A stretch of DNA of 64,000 nucleotides from positions 1-64,000 of the forward strand of contig JAIYCG010000012.1 of assembly GCA_027488115.1 (NCBI GenBank). The letters run 5' to 3'. A program made the position numbers and the translations under genes. Below the pieces are notes generated by a model. The model did no database searches, was not told the origin of the DNA, and saw only the letters and a program-made list of their open reading frames with translations. Of this stretch, positions 57,206-64,000 are shown piece after piece. The first letter of the stretch is position 1; each line of letters starts with the position of its first letter. The stretch comes from Comamonadaceae bacterium. Its GTDB lineage: Bacteria > Pseudomonadota > Gammaproteobacteria > Burkholderiales > Burkholderiaceae_C.

Positions 57206-59800
57206 CTATAAAAAACGCGTCAAAACCCGCTGGAATTCATCAGCAGAAACCGGCTTGATCAGGAAGTCTTGCATGCCTGCCTTGTGGGCCATGGTGCGGT
57301 CTTCGTCAAGCACGTGCGCCGTCATGGCCACGATAGGGGTAGTCTTCAAAGCCTCTTCAATTTCGATGCGCCTAATTTCGTAGGTAGCGGAGATACCGTC
57401 CATGCCCGGCATTTGCAGGTCCATCAAAATCAAGTCGTAAGGTTTTTGGCGAATTTTTTGAATGGCCACTTCACCATTTTCAGCAATGTCGACAGTGCAC
57501 CCTAGTTTTTGCAATGTCCACTGCGCCAGCTGTTGGTTCATGGGAGTGTCTTCGACTACCAGGACATGGCCCACGTGTTGTATTTGCGCCTCTTGATGCG
57601 TGGCAATGACGTCACCCAGCTCATCTCTTTGCATCAGCTTGAGTAAAGCAAGGTGCAACTCGTGGGCTGTGACGGGTTTGTACAAGTTGGTCACCTTGAC
57701 ACCCAAAGTTCGCGCCAACGCACTCAGATTTTGCACGTCATGGTTCAAGCCAAAATCTGACAACACCAGCCAAGACAAATTGCGCCAACGTTTGGCATCT
57801 TGGGCCAACATGAAAGCCGGCTCGATGAAGGCCAGCATGGTGTGGTCAATGACCCATAGTGTTTGCCGCGTCAGCCCTTGCTGTAGCCACTCATCCAAAC
57901 ATGTTTGAAGTGCTGCGGGCGTGACCACTTCTTGCGGTGCAATTTGCTGTGAGGCCAACAGGTTGCGCAAAATTTCTCTTGCAAAGGGATTGGCCTCAAC
58001 CAAATAGACATCCACAGCATTTGAGAATGCTTTAAAACTTTGAATTGCAACACCCTCAACTGAGTTGTCCACCAATGCATCTGTGGCTGTATCGGCGTCA
58101 AATTGTGCGGTGAAGGTAAAAACACTGCCACCCTCTTCTCGTGCTTTGACATGAATCTCACCAGCCATCAAATGGACCAAGTTTTTGGCAATTGAAAGCC
58201 CCAGCCCGCTGCCCCCAAACTTTCGATTCACAGAGGCATCGGCTTGGCTGAAAGGGGAAAAAATCATGTTCATCTTTTCTGGAGAGATGCCGATGCCTGT
58301 GTCAGTCACTTCAAATTCACAGCAAACAGTGTGTGCTGATTGCGTCAAAGGCTTGATGCTGAGTTTGACCCAGCCCGTGTCACTGAATTTCAGGGCATTG
58401 CCCAATAAATTTTGCAAGACCTGCCCCAAGCGCAAAGGATCACCCATGACCCATTGCGGCACTTCGGGGTCTATGACCAAATACAAATCAATCTTTTTTT
58501 GTTCCGCCTGAAACGCAAAACCTTTCATGGCCTGTTGGCAGGCTGTGTGCAAGTCAAAGGCTGTTCGATCCAAGGTCAGACGGTTGGCACCCAAGCGGGT
58601 GAAATCTAAAATGTCATCGATCAAGCGCAACAAACTTTTGGAAGCGGTGCGCGACATTTCCAGATAGCCCTTTTGCTCTGGGTTCAAAGGCGTTCCCAAA
58701 GCCAACTCTGTCATGCCCACCATGCTGTTGATAGGCGTTCTGATTTCATGGCTCATTTGGGCCAAGAAGGAAGACTTGGCTTGGGTGGCTGCCTCTGCGG
58801 CATTCAGGGCCCGTACCATGGCAAAGTTGTCTTCTTCTCGTCGAACCCAAATGCCTGCAATGTGACGCGTCAACAAAAAAGTGGCCAGCAACATGAACAA
58901 ACTCAAGGTGATGATGTCTTTCGAAGTCCACCACCATTCGGCTTCAATTCGGTTGAGTGAAATGGCAACGGCCACCGACACTGGCAAATGAGCCGAGGTT
59001 CGGAAATGAACTTCTAAATTTTCGACGCCAAGGTTGCCATCGATTTGAGTGTCAAAGTAATGTCCAAATTCTTGGTTGTTGGCCACACTTTGAACGGCGG
59101 GCATTTTGTTAAACAGTTGGTCGCTGGGAAACCATTTGTCAGAGCTGCTTGCCAAAATTCGGCCTGCATAGTCAAACACAAACACAGCGTCGCAATTTTC
59201 GTCAACAGAATCTGCAAACCCACTGATTAAATCTTGAGGGTTGATCAAGGCCAGCCAGCGCACCACTTTGCCATCTGCGCGTTGTAGTCGCAACGCCAAA
59301 GGCAAGACTGCAATGCGCTTTACATTGGATTGCCCGTTGGTGAGGTCAAAAAGGTTGCGGGCAGGTTGCCAGCGACCTGCAGCCAGATCATTGCCAACGT
59401 CTCGCTCCAACCCCAACGCGTCCCACTTCAAGGTCTGATGCAACACGCCCTCTTCGGAACTTGCCAAAACTTGGCCAGTTTCAGACACCATGGACAAAGA
59501 CCGTATGAAACTGGATTTTTCAATGGTTGATTGCAACTTCTCGTGGCTGCGGAAATCGGCGTCAGACCATTCATTGACCGCAGTGATCAGGGTGGTGCTT
59601 GCCTCTAAGGTGCGGTTGACGTGGTTGAACAAAATGCGGGTGAGCAACTCCCCTTTGACTTGTTCGCGAGCCAATGTGCTTCGTCTGTCGACCCACAAAT
59701 ACAAAGAGGCCACGACAAAAATGAACAAGGCCACCGCCGCGCCAAAGCGATACACGCCAGCTGCAGCCGAAGTGGTGGTGGTTTCGCGCTGAGTTGGCAT
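57206..59800 (-). CDS. Hybrid sensor histidine kinase with two receiver domains
   Basis: This 864-residue inner-membrane kinase has a first transmembrane segment at about residues 18-36, a periplasmic sensing region at about 40-290 without a domain I can name, and a second segment at about 295-313. The phospho-acceptor H351 lies in [11 protein letters not shown], and the ATPase domain has [11 protein letters not shown] and [14 protein letters not shown]. The first receiver-like domain (about 605-725) lacks the usual acidic pair and looks degenerate. The second (about 740-864) carries phospho-acceptor D794 in DLQMPGMDG. No separate response regulator is adjacent. The binding-protein gene upstream is probably co-transcribed. 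Confidence 0.9.
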   Translation of the reverse strand: MPTQRETTTTSAAAGVYRFGAAVALFIFVVASLYLWVDRRSTLAREQVKGELLTRILFNHVNRTLEASTTLITAVNEWSDADFRSHEKLQSTIEKSSFIRSLSMVSETGQVLASSEEGVLHQTLKWDALGLERDVGNDLAAGRWQPARNLFDLTNGQSNVKRIAVLPLALRLQRADGKVVRWLALINPQDLISGFADSVDENCDAVFVFDYAGRILASSSDKWFPSDQLFNKMPAVQSVANNQEFGHYFDTQIDGNLGVENLEVHFRTSAHLPVSVAVAISLNRIEAEWWWTSKDIITLSLFMLLATFLLTRHIAGIWVRREEDNFAMVRALNAAEAATQAKSSFLAQMSHEIRTPINSMVGMTELALGTPLNPEQKGYLEMSRTASKSLLRLIDDILDFTRLGANRLTLDRTAFDLHTACQQAMKGFAFQAEQKKIDLYLVIDPEVPQWVMGDPLRLGQVLQNLLGNALKFSDTGWVKLSIKPLTQSAHTVCCEFEVTDTGIGISPEKMNMIFSPFSQADASVNRKFGGSGLGLSIAKNLVHLMAGEIHVKAREEGGSVFTFTAQFDADTATDALVDNSVEGVAIQSFKAFSNAVDVYLVEANPFAREILRNLLASQQIAPQEVVTPAALQTCLDEWLQQGLTRQTLWVIDHTMLAFIEPAFMLAQDAKRWRNLSWLVLSDFGLNHDVQNLSALARTLGVKVTNLYKPVTAHELHLALLKLMQRDELGDVIATHQEAQIQHVGHVLVVEDTPMNQQLAQWTLQKLGCTVDIAENGEVAIQKIRQKPYDLILMDLQMPGMDGISATYEIRRIEIEEALKTTPIVAMTAHVLDEDRTMAHKAGMQDFLIKPVSADEFQRVLTRFL

Positions 59801-59818
59801 GAAATTTTGTAGAGCGGT

Positions 59819-60643
59819 TTATTTCAAGACCACGATGGGCTCTAAATTGTGTTGCTTGGCGAATTGCAGCAAGCGCCCGTCTTTTTTAACGGTACTTAAA
59901 AAGGCATCGACCTTCAACAACAAACTGTTGTCACCTTTGGCCATGGCATAAGCATACTCGGTCGTGGGCATGTTTTGAGGGGCTGCAATGACAGCGGCCC
60001 AATCGGTCAAATCGATCATGCGCAAACTGTAAGGATAATCGGTCATGAACGCATCCGCTCTGCCCGACAAGACCTCCTGCTCACGCGTGCCAGGGGCTTG
60101 AACTTTGACCAGTCTGGCTTTTTTCAAGGATTTGGACATGACGTTTTCCATGAGCGTACCGGCGGCCACCGCAATGACACGACCGGGTTGGTCCAGACTT
60201 TCCCAACTTTGCGGTCCTTCTTTGTTCTTCAGGGTGACTGCAAACAAGCCACTCCTCAAATAAGGCTGTGTAAATTGGAGTCGAGCCGTTCGCTCTGGGG
60301 TAATGCCGATGGCATGGGTGGCCACGTCGCACCGATCTTGTTCCAAGGCATCGAAAAGTTGAGAAAAATTGCTGTCGACATAACGCAACTTAACGCCCAA
60401 CTCTTTGGCCAACTCTTGAGTGAGCTCAATGTCGATGCCGCTGAGCTCTCGAGTTTTGGGGTTGCGATAGGTGATGCTGTAGTACTCGGGCCAGATACAC
60501 GCCCTGAGTTCTTTGTTCTGCAGCACCCTGTCTAATCGGGAAGTTTGCGCCATGACCAAGCCTGCACCAGCAAAGCACAACAGGCCGCAAAGGACCTGCA
60601 ACAAGGGTTTGAAAAGGTGAGGGGTCATGAAGTAAAAATTCAT
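59819..60643 (-). CDS. Periplasmic amino-acid-type solute-binding protein (SBP_bac_3)
   Basis: This 274-residue protein has a signal peptide (hydrophobic part at about residues 13-30, cleavage near VMAQT). The mature sequence begins LDRVLQNKELRACIWPEYYSITYRN, then ELSGIDIELTQELAKELGVKL, the opening of family 3 binding proteins. QFTQPYLRSGLFAVTL is a ligand-loop segment. No permease or ATPase gene is near. It ends 18 nt before the hybrid kinase gene, so it may supply a ligand signal to that kinase (inference). The ATG at 60643 is used; an ATG at 60628 is possible. Confidence 0.87.
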   Translation of the reverse strand: MNFYFMTPHLFKPLLQVLCGLLCFAGAGLVMAQTSRLDRVLQNKELRACIWPEYYSITYRNPKTRELSGIDIELTQELAKELGVKLRYVDSNFSQLFDALEQDRCDVATHAIGITPERTARLQFTQPYLRSGLFAVTLKNKEGPQSWESLDQPGRVIAVAAGTLMENVMSKSLKKARLVKVQAPGTREQEVLSGRADAFMTDYPYSLRMIDLTDWAAVIAAPQNMPTTEYAYAMAKGDNSLLLKVDAFLSTVKKDGRLLQFAKQHNLEPIVVLK

Positions 60644-60841
60644 CAAAAAAGAACTATCTTTAAATTAAACACCAAAAAATTCCATATGGCTTCTAAATTC
60701 ATTCTTTTGAATTAATTTCTAAGCACAGCGTTTCATGCGACAATTGGCACCGTTGCCGCCTCCAGTTGCCGCAACATCAGCACTTCTGCTGGGGTTTGAC
60801 CCAGGCACCCGCCTGTGGTTTTCATGCCCACCTGTGAATCC

Positions 60842-60890
60842 CATCGGTCTTTGACTGGCGGCTGTTTCCAAACAGCCTGACAAACCGATG
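60842..60890 (+). promoter_or_regulatory. rhlE: Structured leader upstream of rhlE
   Basis: The arms 60842-60848 and 60884-60890 form a perfect 7-bp outer stem. Inside it the perfect 8-nt repeats 60860-60867 and 60870-60877 form a tight second hairpin. The whole structure ends 25 nt before the rhlE ATG. DEAD-box helicase mRNAs are known to be controlled through leader folding, so regulation by RNA structure is plausible but not shown. Confidence 0.45.
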
Positions 60891-60915
60891 CCATGCGCCT
60901 CAATGGCGCGCCATC

Positions 60916-62757
60916 ATGAAATTTGAAGAATTGAATTTGGCTCCGGCCATTCTCCAAGCCGTGCAAGAGCAAGGCTATGACACCCCCACGCCCGTACAGG
61001 CACAAGCGATTCCCATCGTTTTGGCCGGACAAGACTTGTTGGCAGGGGCCCAGACAGGAACCGGCAAAACAGCCGCGTTCATGTTGCCCATCTTGCACAA
61101 GCTCAGCTTGACTGAAGCAGGCAGGAACAAATTTGGCGGCAAAGCGATTCGCGCCCTCGTTCTCACCCCAACGCGCGAGTTGGCTGCCCAGGTCGAAGAG
61201 TCCGTCAAAGATTACGGAAAATACTTGAGCCTCCAATCCACCGTCGTGTTTGGCGGTGTTGGCATGAAACCCCAAGTGGATCGCGTCAAACGCGGCGTCG
61301 ATGTCTTGGTGGCCACGCCAGGCCGTTTACTTGACCTGCAAGGACAAGGCCTCTTAGATTTGTCCAGTATTGAAATTTTGGTCTTGGACGAGGCAGATCG
61401 CATGCTTGACATGGGATTCATCCATGATGTCAAGAAAGTCTTGGCATTGGTTCCCAAAGACAAACAGAGCTTGTTGTTCTCTGCCACTTTCAGCGATGAA
61501 ATTCGCGATCTGGCAGCCACGCTCTTGAAAAACCCGCAGAGCATTCAAGTCACCCCCAGCAACACAACCGTGCAGCGAATTTCGCAAGTGATTCACCCGG
61601 TGGGTCGCGGCAAGAAAAAAGAAGTTCTGGCGCACATCATCAACCTGCACAATTGGAGTCAAGTTTTGGTGTTCACACGTACCAAGTTTGGCGCCAACAA
61701 CGTGGCCGACTATCTCACCAAGAATGGCATCAAGGCCATGGCTTTGCACGGTAACAAAAGTCAAACCGCAAGAACCCAAGCACTGGCTGAATTCAAAAGT
61801 GGCGACATTCGTGCCTTGGTGGCTACCGACATTGCTGCCCGGGGCATTGACATTGAAGACTTGCCCCACGTTGTAAATTACGAAATTCCCAATGTGTCAG
61901 AAGACTACGTGCACCGCATTGGTCGGACTGGCCGCGCCGGCGCCAGCGGGGAGGCTGTCAGCTTGGTGTGCTTGGATGAAGAAGGCTTCATGATGGAAAT
62001 CGAGCGCTTCACCAAACAAGAAATTCCAGTACAAATTTTGGAAGGTTTTGGCCCAGAGCCTGGTGAAAAAGCAGAACCCATTGCCATGGGGCGTCAAACT
62101 TTGTGGGGTGGTGCAGGACGTCCTCCTAGCCGTGATGTCATGCAGGCAGCGGCCAAAGCGGCGCGTTCCGACATGATGCAACGCATTCGCGAATCCAAAG
62201 GCCCCGCTGGTGAAGGCGGAGGCCGGGGTGGTCGTTCTGGCGGTGGCCAAGGTGGTGGTCAGGCTCGACCAGAAGGTGGTGCAGGTCGCTCACGCAATGG
62301 ACCGCCCCCTTCACGCCGAAATGGTCCGACTCAAGGTGGCCCTCGAGGTGATCGTCAAGACCGCCCGGAAAGAAGCTTTGACGGTGCACCTTCTGATCGT
62401 TTCAACGACCGCGGAGATCGTCGCAATGACAGGCCGAACGACAGAGGCATGGACCGCGGTAACGATCGCGGCCCTCGCGGCGATGAGTTGCCTCGTCACA
62501 TTGATCCGCTCATGACCAACCAATTTGCACGCCAAGGCGCTCCGCGGCGCAACAATGGAGGCGGCGGGGGTCAACCCGATCCAACCCGCACCAGCATCGA
62601 CAGCTTGGCTGGCGGAGGCCGCGGTGGTCCACGTCGCCAAGGTGGCGGTGACGGCGGTGGTTACGGCGGTGGCGCTGGAGGTGGCCGGAGAGGTGGTGGT
62701 GGTAGTGGTGGTGGTGGTGGTTACGGCGGCGGCGGCGGCCGTTCCTTCGGCCGCTGA
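60916..62757 (+). CDS. rhlE: DEAD-box RNA helicase RhlE with a Gly/Arg-rich tail
   Basis: This 613-residue helicase remodels RNA and ribosome precursors. The helicase motifs are complete: [11 protein letters not shown] (I), PTRELAAQV (Ia), [13 protein letters not shown] (II), FSATF (III), [16 protein letters not shown] (V) and [10 protein letters not shown] (VI). Residues after about 430 are an Arg/Gly/Asp-rich low-complexity tail. It ends in many Gly residues and includes RGD/NDR repeats typical of RNA-binding tails, and the segment [13 protein letters not shown] is conserved in RhlE relatives. The ATG at 60916 lacks a strong ribosome site. A structured leader lies ahead. Confidence 0.95.
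   Translation: MKFEELNLAPAILQAVQEQGYDTPTPVQAQAIPIVLAGQDLLAGAQTGTGKTAAFMLPILHKLSLTEAGRNKFGGKAIRALVLTPTRELAAQVEESVKDYGKYLSLQSTVVFGGVGMKPQVDRVKRGVDVLVATPGRLLDLQGQGLLDLSSIEILVLDEADRMLDMGFIHDVKKVLALVPKDKQSLLFSATFSDEIRDLAATLLKNPQSIQVTPSNTTVQRISQVIHPVGRGKKKEVLAHIINLHNWSQVLVFTRTKFGANNVADYLTKNGIKAMALHGNKSQTARTQALAEFKSGDIRALVATDIAARGIDIEDLPHVVNYEIPNVSEDYVHRIGRTGRAGASGEAVSLVCLDEEGFMMEIERFTKQEIPVQILEGFGPEPGEKAEPIAMGRQTLWGGAGRPPSRDVMQAAAKAARSDMMQRIRESKGPAGEGGGRGGRSGGGQGGGQARPEGGAGRSRNGPPPSRRNGPTQGGPRGDRQDRPERSFDGAPSDRFNDRGDRRNDRPNDRGMDRGNDRGPRGDELPRHIDPLMTNQFARQGAPRRNNGGGGGQPDPTRTSIDSLAGGGRGGPRRQGGGDGGGYGGGAGGGRRGGGGSGGGGGYGGGGGRSFGR
62692..62738 (+). repeat. rhlE: GGT/GGC trinucleotide repeat in the rhlE tail
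   Basis: GGT and GGC triplets fill almost the whole interval and encode the poly-Gly end of RhlE. The tract could change in length by slippage without breaking the frame. Confidence 0.85.
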
Positions 62758-62776
62758 TCAGTTCGCCAATGATTGA

Positions 62777-63061
62777 TCAGCAATTGGCGCGTCGATGATC
62801 GGCAATGGCCCGGTCATCGAACTTCATGTCGGCGCTGCGAAGTTCGCGGTGCTTGGTCACCCTGCCCCGCATTCTGGTGCGCCACATTTTGAAAGAGCTT
62901 GCAGTGAGTTCGGCACGCATGATTTTGATCACGCCGGCTTCTGTGATGCCTGTTCGTTCAAAGATTGTTTCAAACGAGGTTCGATCCTCCCAGGCCATTT
63001 GAATCACTGCAGACACATCCCCTGGGCTCAGGGATTTGGCGTTTTCTTTTGATTGAGGCAT
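62777..63061 (-). CDS. DUF2805/TIGR03643-family protein
   Basis: This 94-residue small protein shows the family pattern SAVIQMAWEDRTSFETIFERTGIT, then ELTASSFKMWRTRMRGRVTKH. The central part looks like a helix-turn-helix, but no function has been established. TIGR03643 members often lie near photolyase/cryptochrome genes and DUF2256 genes, as here. The ATG at 63061 gives the usual length; the frame extends upstream without conservation. It is divergent from the DUF2256 gene and convergent with rhlE. Confidence 0.85.
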   Translation of the reverse strand: MPQSKENAKSLSPGDVSAVIQMAWEDRTSFETIFERTGITEAGVIKIMRAELTASSFKMWRTRMRGRVTKHRELRSADMKFDDRAIADHRRANC

Positions 63062-63145
63062 GAGGGTGGTGTTCAAGAGGTCTTGGCTTGGGGGCATTAT
63101 CCAGCAGGCCTGCAAACCCCTACAGCTTGCGGCCACAATAGCCCC

Positions 63146-63325
63146 ATGAAGACCAGTTTCAAAGGCAACAAACAAAGCCTGCCCAGCAAACCCTGCACTG
63201 TGTGTGGCCGAGACATGACTTGGCGCAAAGCTTGGGCTAAAAACTGGGATCAAGTTTTGTACTGCTCTGAAGCCTGCCGCAAGAAAAAATCACCTGCCTC
63301 CCAAGGCAACCCACAACATGGCTAA
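63146..63325 (+). CDS. DUF2256 zinc-ribbon protein
   Basis: This 59-residue basic protein has CTVCGRDMTWRKAWAKNW and CSEACRKKK, a four-cysteine pattern that predicts one bound zinc. It is a typical DUF2256 protein. The family has no known function but is repeatedly found next to photolyase/cryptochrome genes. The stop overlaps the start of the downstream photolyase-like gene by 8 nt, so the two are coupled. The ATG at 63146 fits the family start; longer upstream frame is not conserved. Confidence 0.87.
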   Translation: MKTSFKGNKQSLPSKPCTVCGRDMTWRKAWAKNWDQVLYCSEACRKKKSPASQGNPQHG

Positions 63326-64000
63326 AACACTGCGTCATTTGGTTGTGGTCTTAGGTGACCAACTCAACTTGGACGCCAGTGCCTTGGCAGGCTTTGATCC
63401 AACGCAAGATGCCATTTGGATGGCGGAGGTGATGGAAGAGTCGACGCATGTCACCTCTTCAAAGCAACGCAGCACCTTGTTTTTAAGTGCCATGCGACAT
63501 TTTGCAGAAACCATCACATCTCACAACTGGCCCCTTCATTACATTCGGTTAGACGATGCCAACAACGCGGGCACTTTGGCGGACGAATTAGACAAAGCCA
63601 TCCAAACCCTTCACCCTCAACAATTGGTGATGACCGCGCCTGGTGAATGGCGCGTTTTGCAAAGCTTGCGGGGCATGGCCAAGAAACACCATCTGCCTTT
63701 GGAAGTGCGCGACGACACCCACTTCTTCAGCACGGTGCGTGAATTTGCAGAACATGCCAAGGGTCGCAAGCAACTGCGTCAAGAATTTTTCTATCGAGAG
63801 TTGCGCCAAAAAACAGGCATCTTGATGGATGGCAAAAAACCCATTGGCGACCAATGGAATTTTGACGAAGAGAACCGCGGTAGTTTTGGCAAAGCAGGCC
63901 CAGGCATCTTGCCGCCCCCCACTCGATATGAGCCCGATGCCATCACCTTAGACGTGATGCAGTTGGTGAATGACAAGATGGCCAAGCACCCTGGCAACTT
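63318..64000 (+). CDS. FeS-type photolyase/cryptochrome (FeS-BCP, PhrB-like), partial
   Basis: The first 227 codons are visible and the gene continues past the right edge. The N-terminal part LRHLVVVLGDQLNLDASAL and EESTHVTSSKQRSTLFLSAMRHF match the FeS bacterial cryptochrome/(6-4) photolyase group. Later segments include APGEWRVLQSL and RRFFYRELR-type residues (QEFFYRELRQKTGILMDGKKP). The FAD-binding and iron-sulfur part lies beyond the window, so repair function cannot be checked. The ATG at 63318 overlaps the DUF2256 gene by 8 nt. Confidence 0.88.
   Translation, partial: MAKTLRHLVVVLGDQLNLDASALAGFDPTQDAIWMAEVMEESTHVTSSKQRSTLFLSAMRHFAETITSHNWPLHYIRLDDANNAGTLADELDKAIQTLHPQQLVMTAPGEWRVLQSLRGMAKKHHLPLEVRDDTHFFSTVREFAEHAKGRKQLRQEFFYRELRQKTGILMDGKKPIGDQWNFDEENRGSFGKAGPGILPPPTRYEPDAITLDVMQLVNDKMAKHPGN

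Noticed and set aside
62764-62789. Inverted repeat CGCCAAT...ATTGGCG between rhlE and the TIGR03643 gene as a terminator
   Set aside because: The stem is only 7 bp with a 12-nt loop and no T-run in either direction, so it is weak evidence.
1-64000. CRISPR arrays, insertion sequences, prophage genes, toxin-antitoxin pairs or defence islands
   Set aside because: No spaced direct repeats, transposase, integrase, phage structural or recognisable defence genes are visible; RecBCD is a core repair complex here.

Overview
The window is a gene-dense stretch of ordinary bacterial chromosome with about 60 protein genes, one tRNA, no rRNA, no insertion sequence and no CRISPR array. Gene content and order point to a betaproteobacterium of the order Burkholderiales, most likely a Comamonadaceae-type freshwater or soil bacterium. 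The evidence is the run pnp-tpiA-secG-tRNA-Leu(GAG)-nuoABCDEF, two Bug-family (TctC-like) solute-binding proteins without permease genes, ybiB-cobA, glnA followed by ntrB-ntrC, and recC-recB-recD. The family-level placement is an inference from gene content; base composition looks moderate (slightly above 50% G+C by eye).

Layout. 1-8.8 kb, minus strand: rpsO, pnp, tpiA, secG, tRNA-Leu and nuoA-F (nuoG lies beyond the left edge). 9-11.6 kb, plus strand: hslR and two Bug proteins. 11.6-14 kb, minus: a branched-chain-type binding protein and tsaD. 14-18 kb, plus: ybiB, cobA, a YhiN-type flavoprotein, rpsU and yqeY. 17.97-18.13 kb: a 156-bp near-perfect inverted repeat lies between the convergent yqeY and EamA-transporter genes and reaches into both stop codons. 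18-23.5 kb: EamA transporter and pmbA (minus), darP/yjgA and mog (plus), cysE and trmJ (minus). 23.6-28.8 kb, plus: suhB, mutS, the proteasome-like peptidase Anbu and an alpha/beta hydrolase in one tight operon. 28.8-34.2 kb: uppP, glnS, a MAPEG protein, a fumarylacetoacetate-hydrolase-like protein with a Tat signal, and a lipoprotein built from a fibronectin-like domain plus seven propeller repeats. 34.2-39.2 kb, minus: glnA with a sigma-54 promoter and an NtrC box, a small secreted protein, ntrB and ntrC. 39.2-43.7 kb, minus: a CinA-N protein, an EI24 membrane protein, a sterol-desaturase-family protein, a NodB-type deacetylase and a YVTN beta-propeller. 43.8-62.8 kb: an alpha/beta hydrolase (plus), then a long minus-strand run of rsuA, ettA, a DnaQ-like exonuclease, recD, recB, recC, a hybrid histidine kinase and an amino-acid-type binding protein, then rhlE (plus). 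62.8-64 kb: a DUF2805/TIGR03643 gene (minus), and a DUF2256 zinc-ribbon gene overlapping the start of an FeS-type photolyase/cryptochrome (plus) that runs off the right edge.

Functional themes: respiratory complex I, RNA turnover and translation (PNPase, S15, S21, Hsp15, RsuA, EttA, GlnRS, TrmJ, TsaD, RhlE), DNA repair (RecBCD, MutS, photolyase), nitrogen control (GlnA-NtrB-NtrC) and periplasmic binding proteins. Most genes are core genes. The most unusual items are the long inverted repeat, a 16-bp piece of its outer arm inside recB, the Anbu gene in a mutS operon, the Tat-exported FAH-like protein, the propeller lipoprotein with a C8 tract near its start, a solute-binding protein plus hybrid kinase directly ahead of recCBD, and the photolyase/DUF2256/TIGR03643 cluster.
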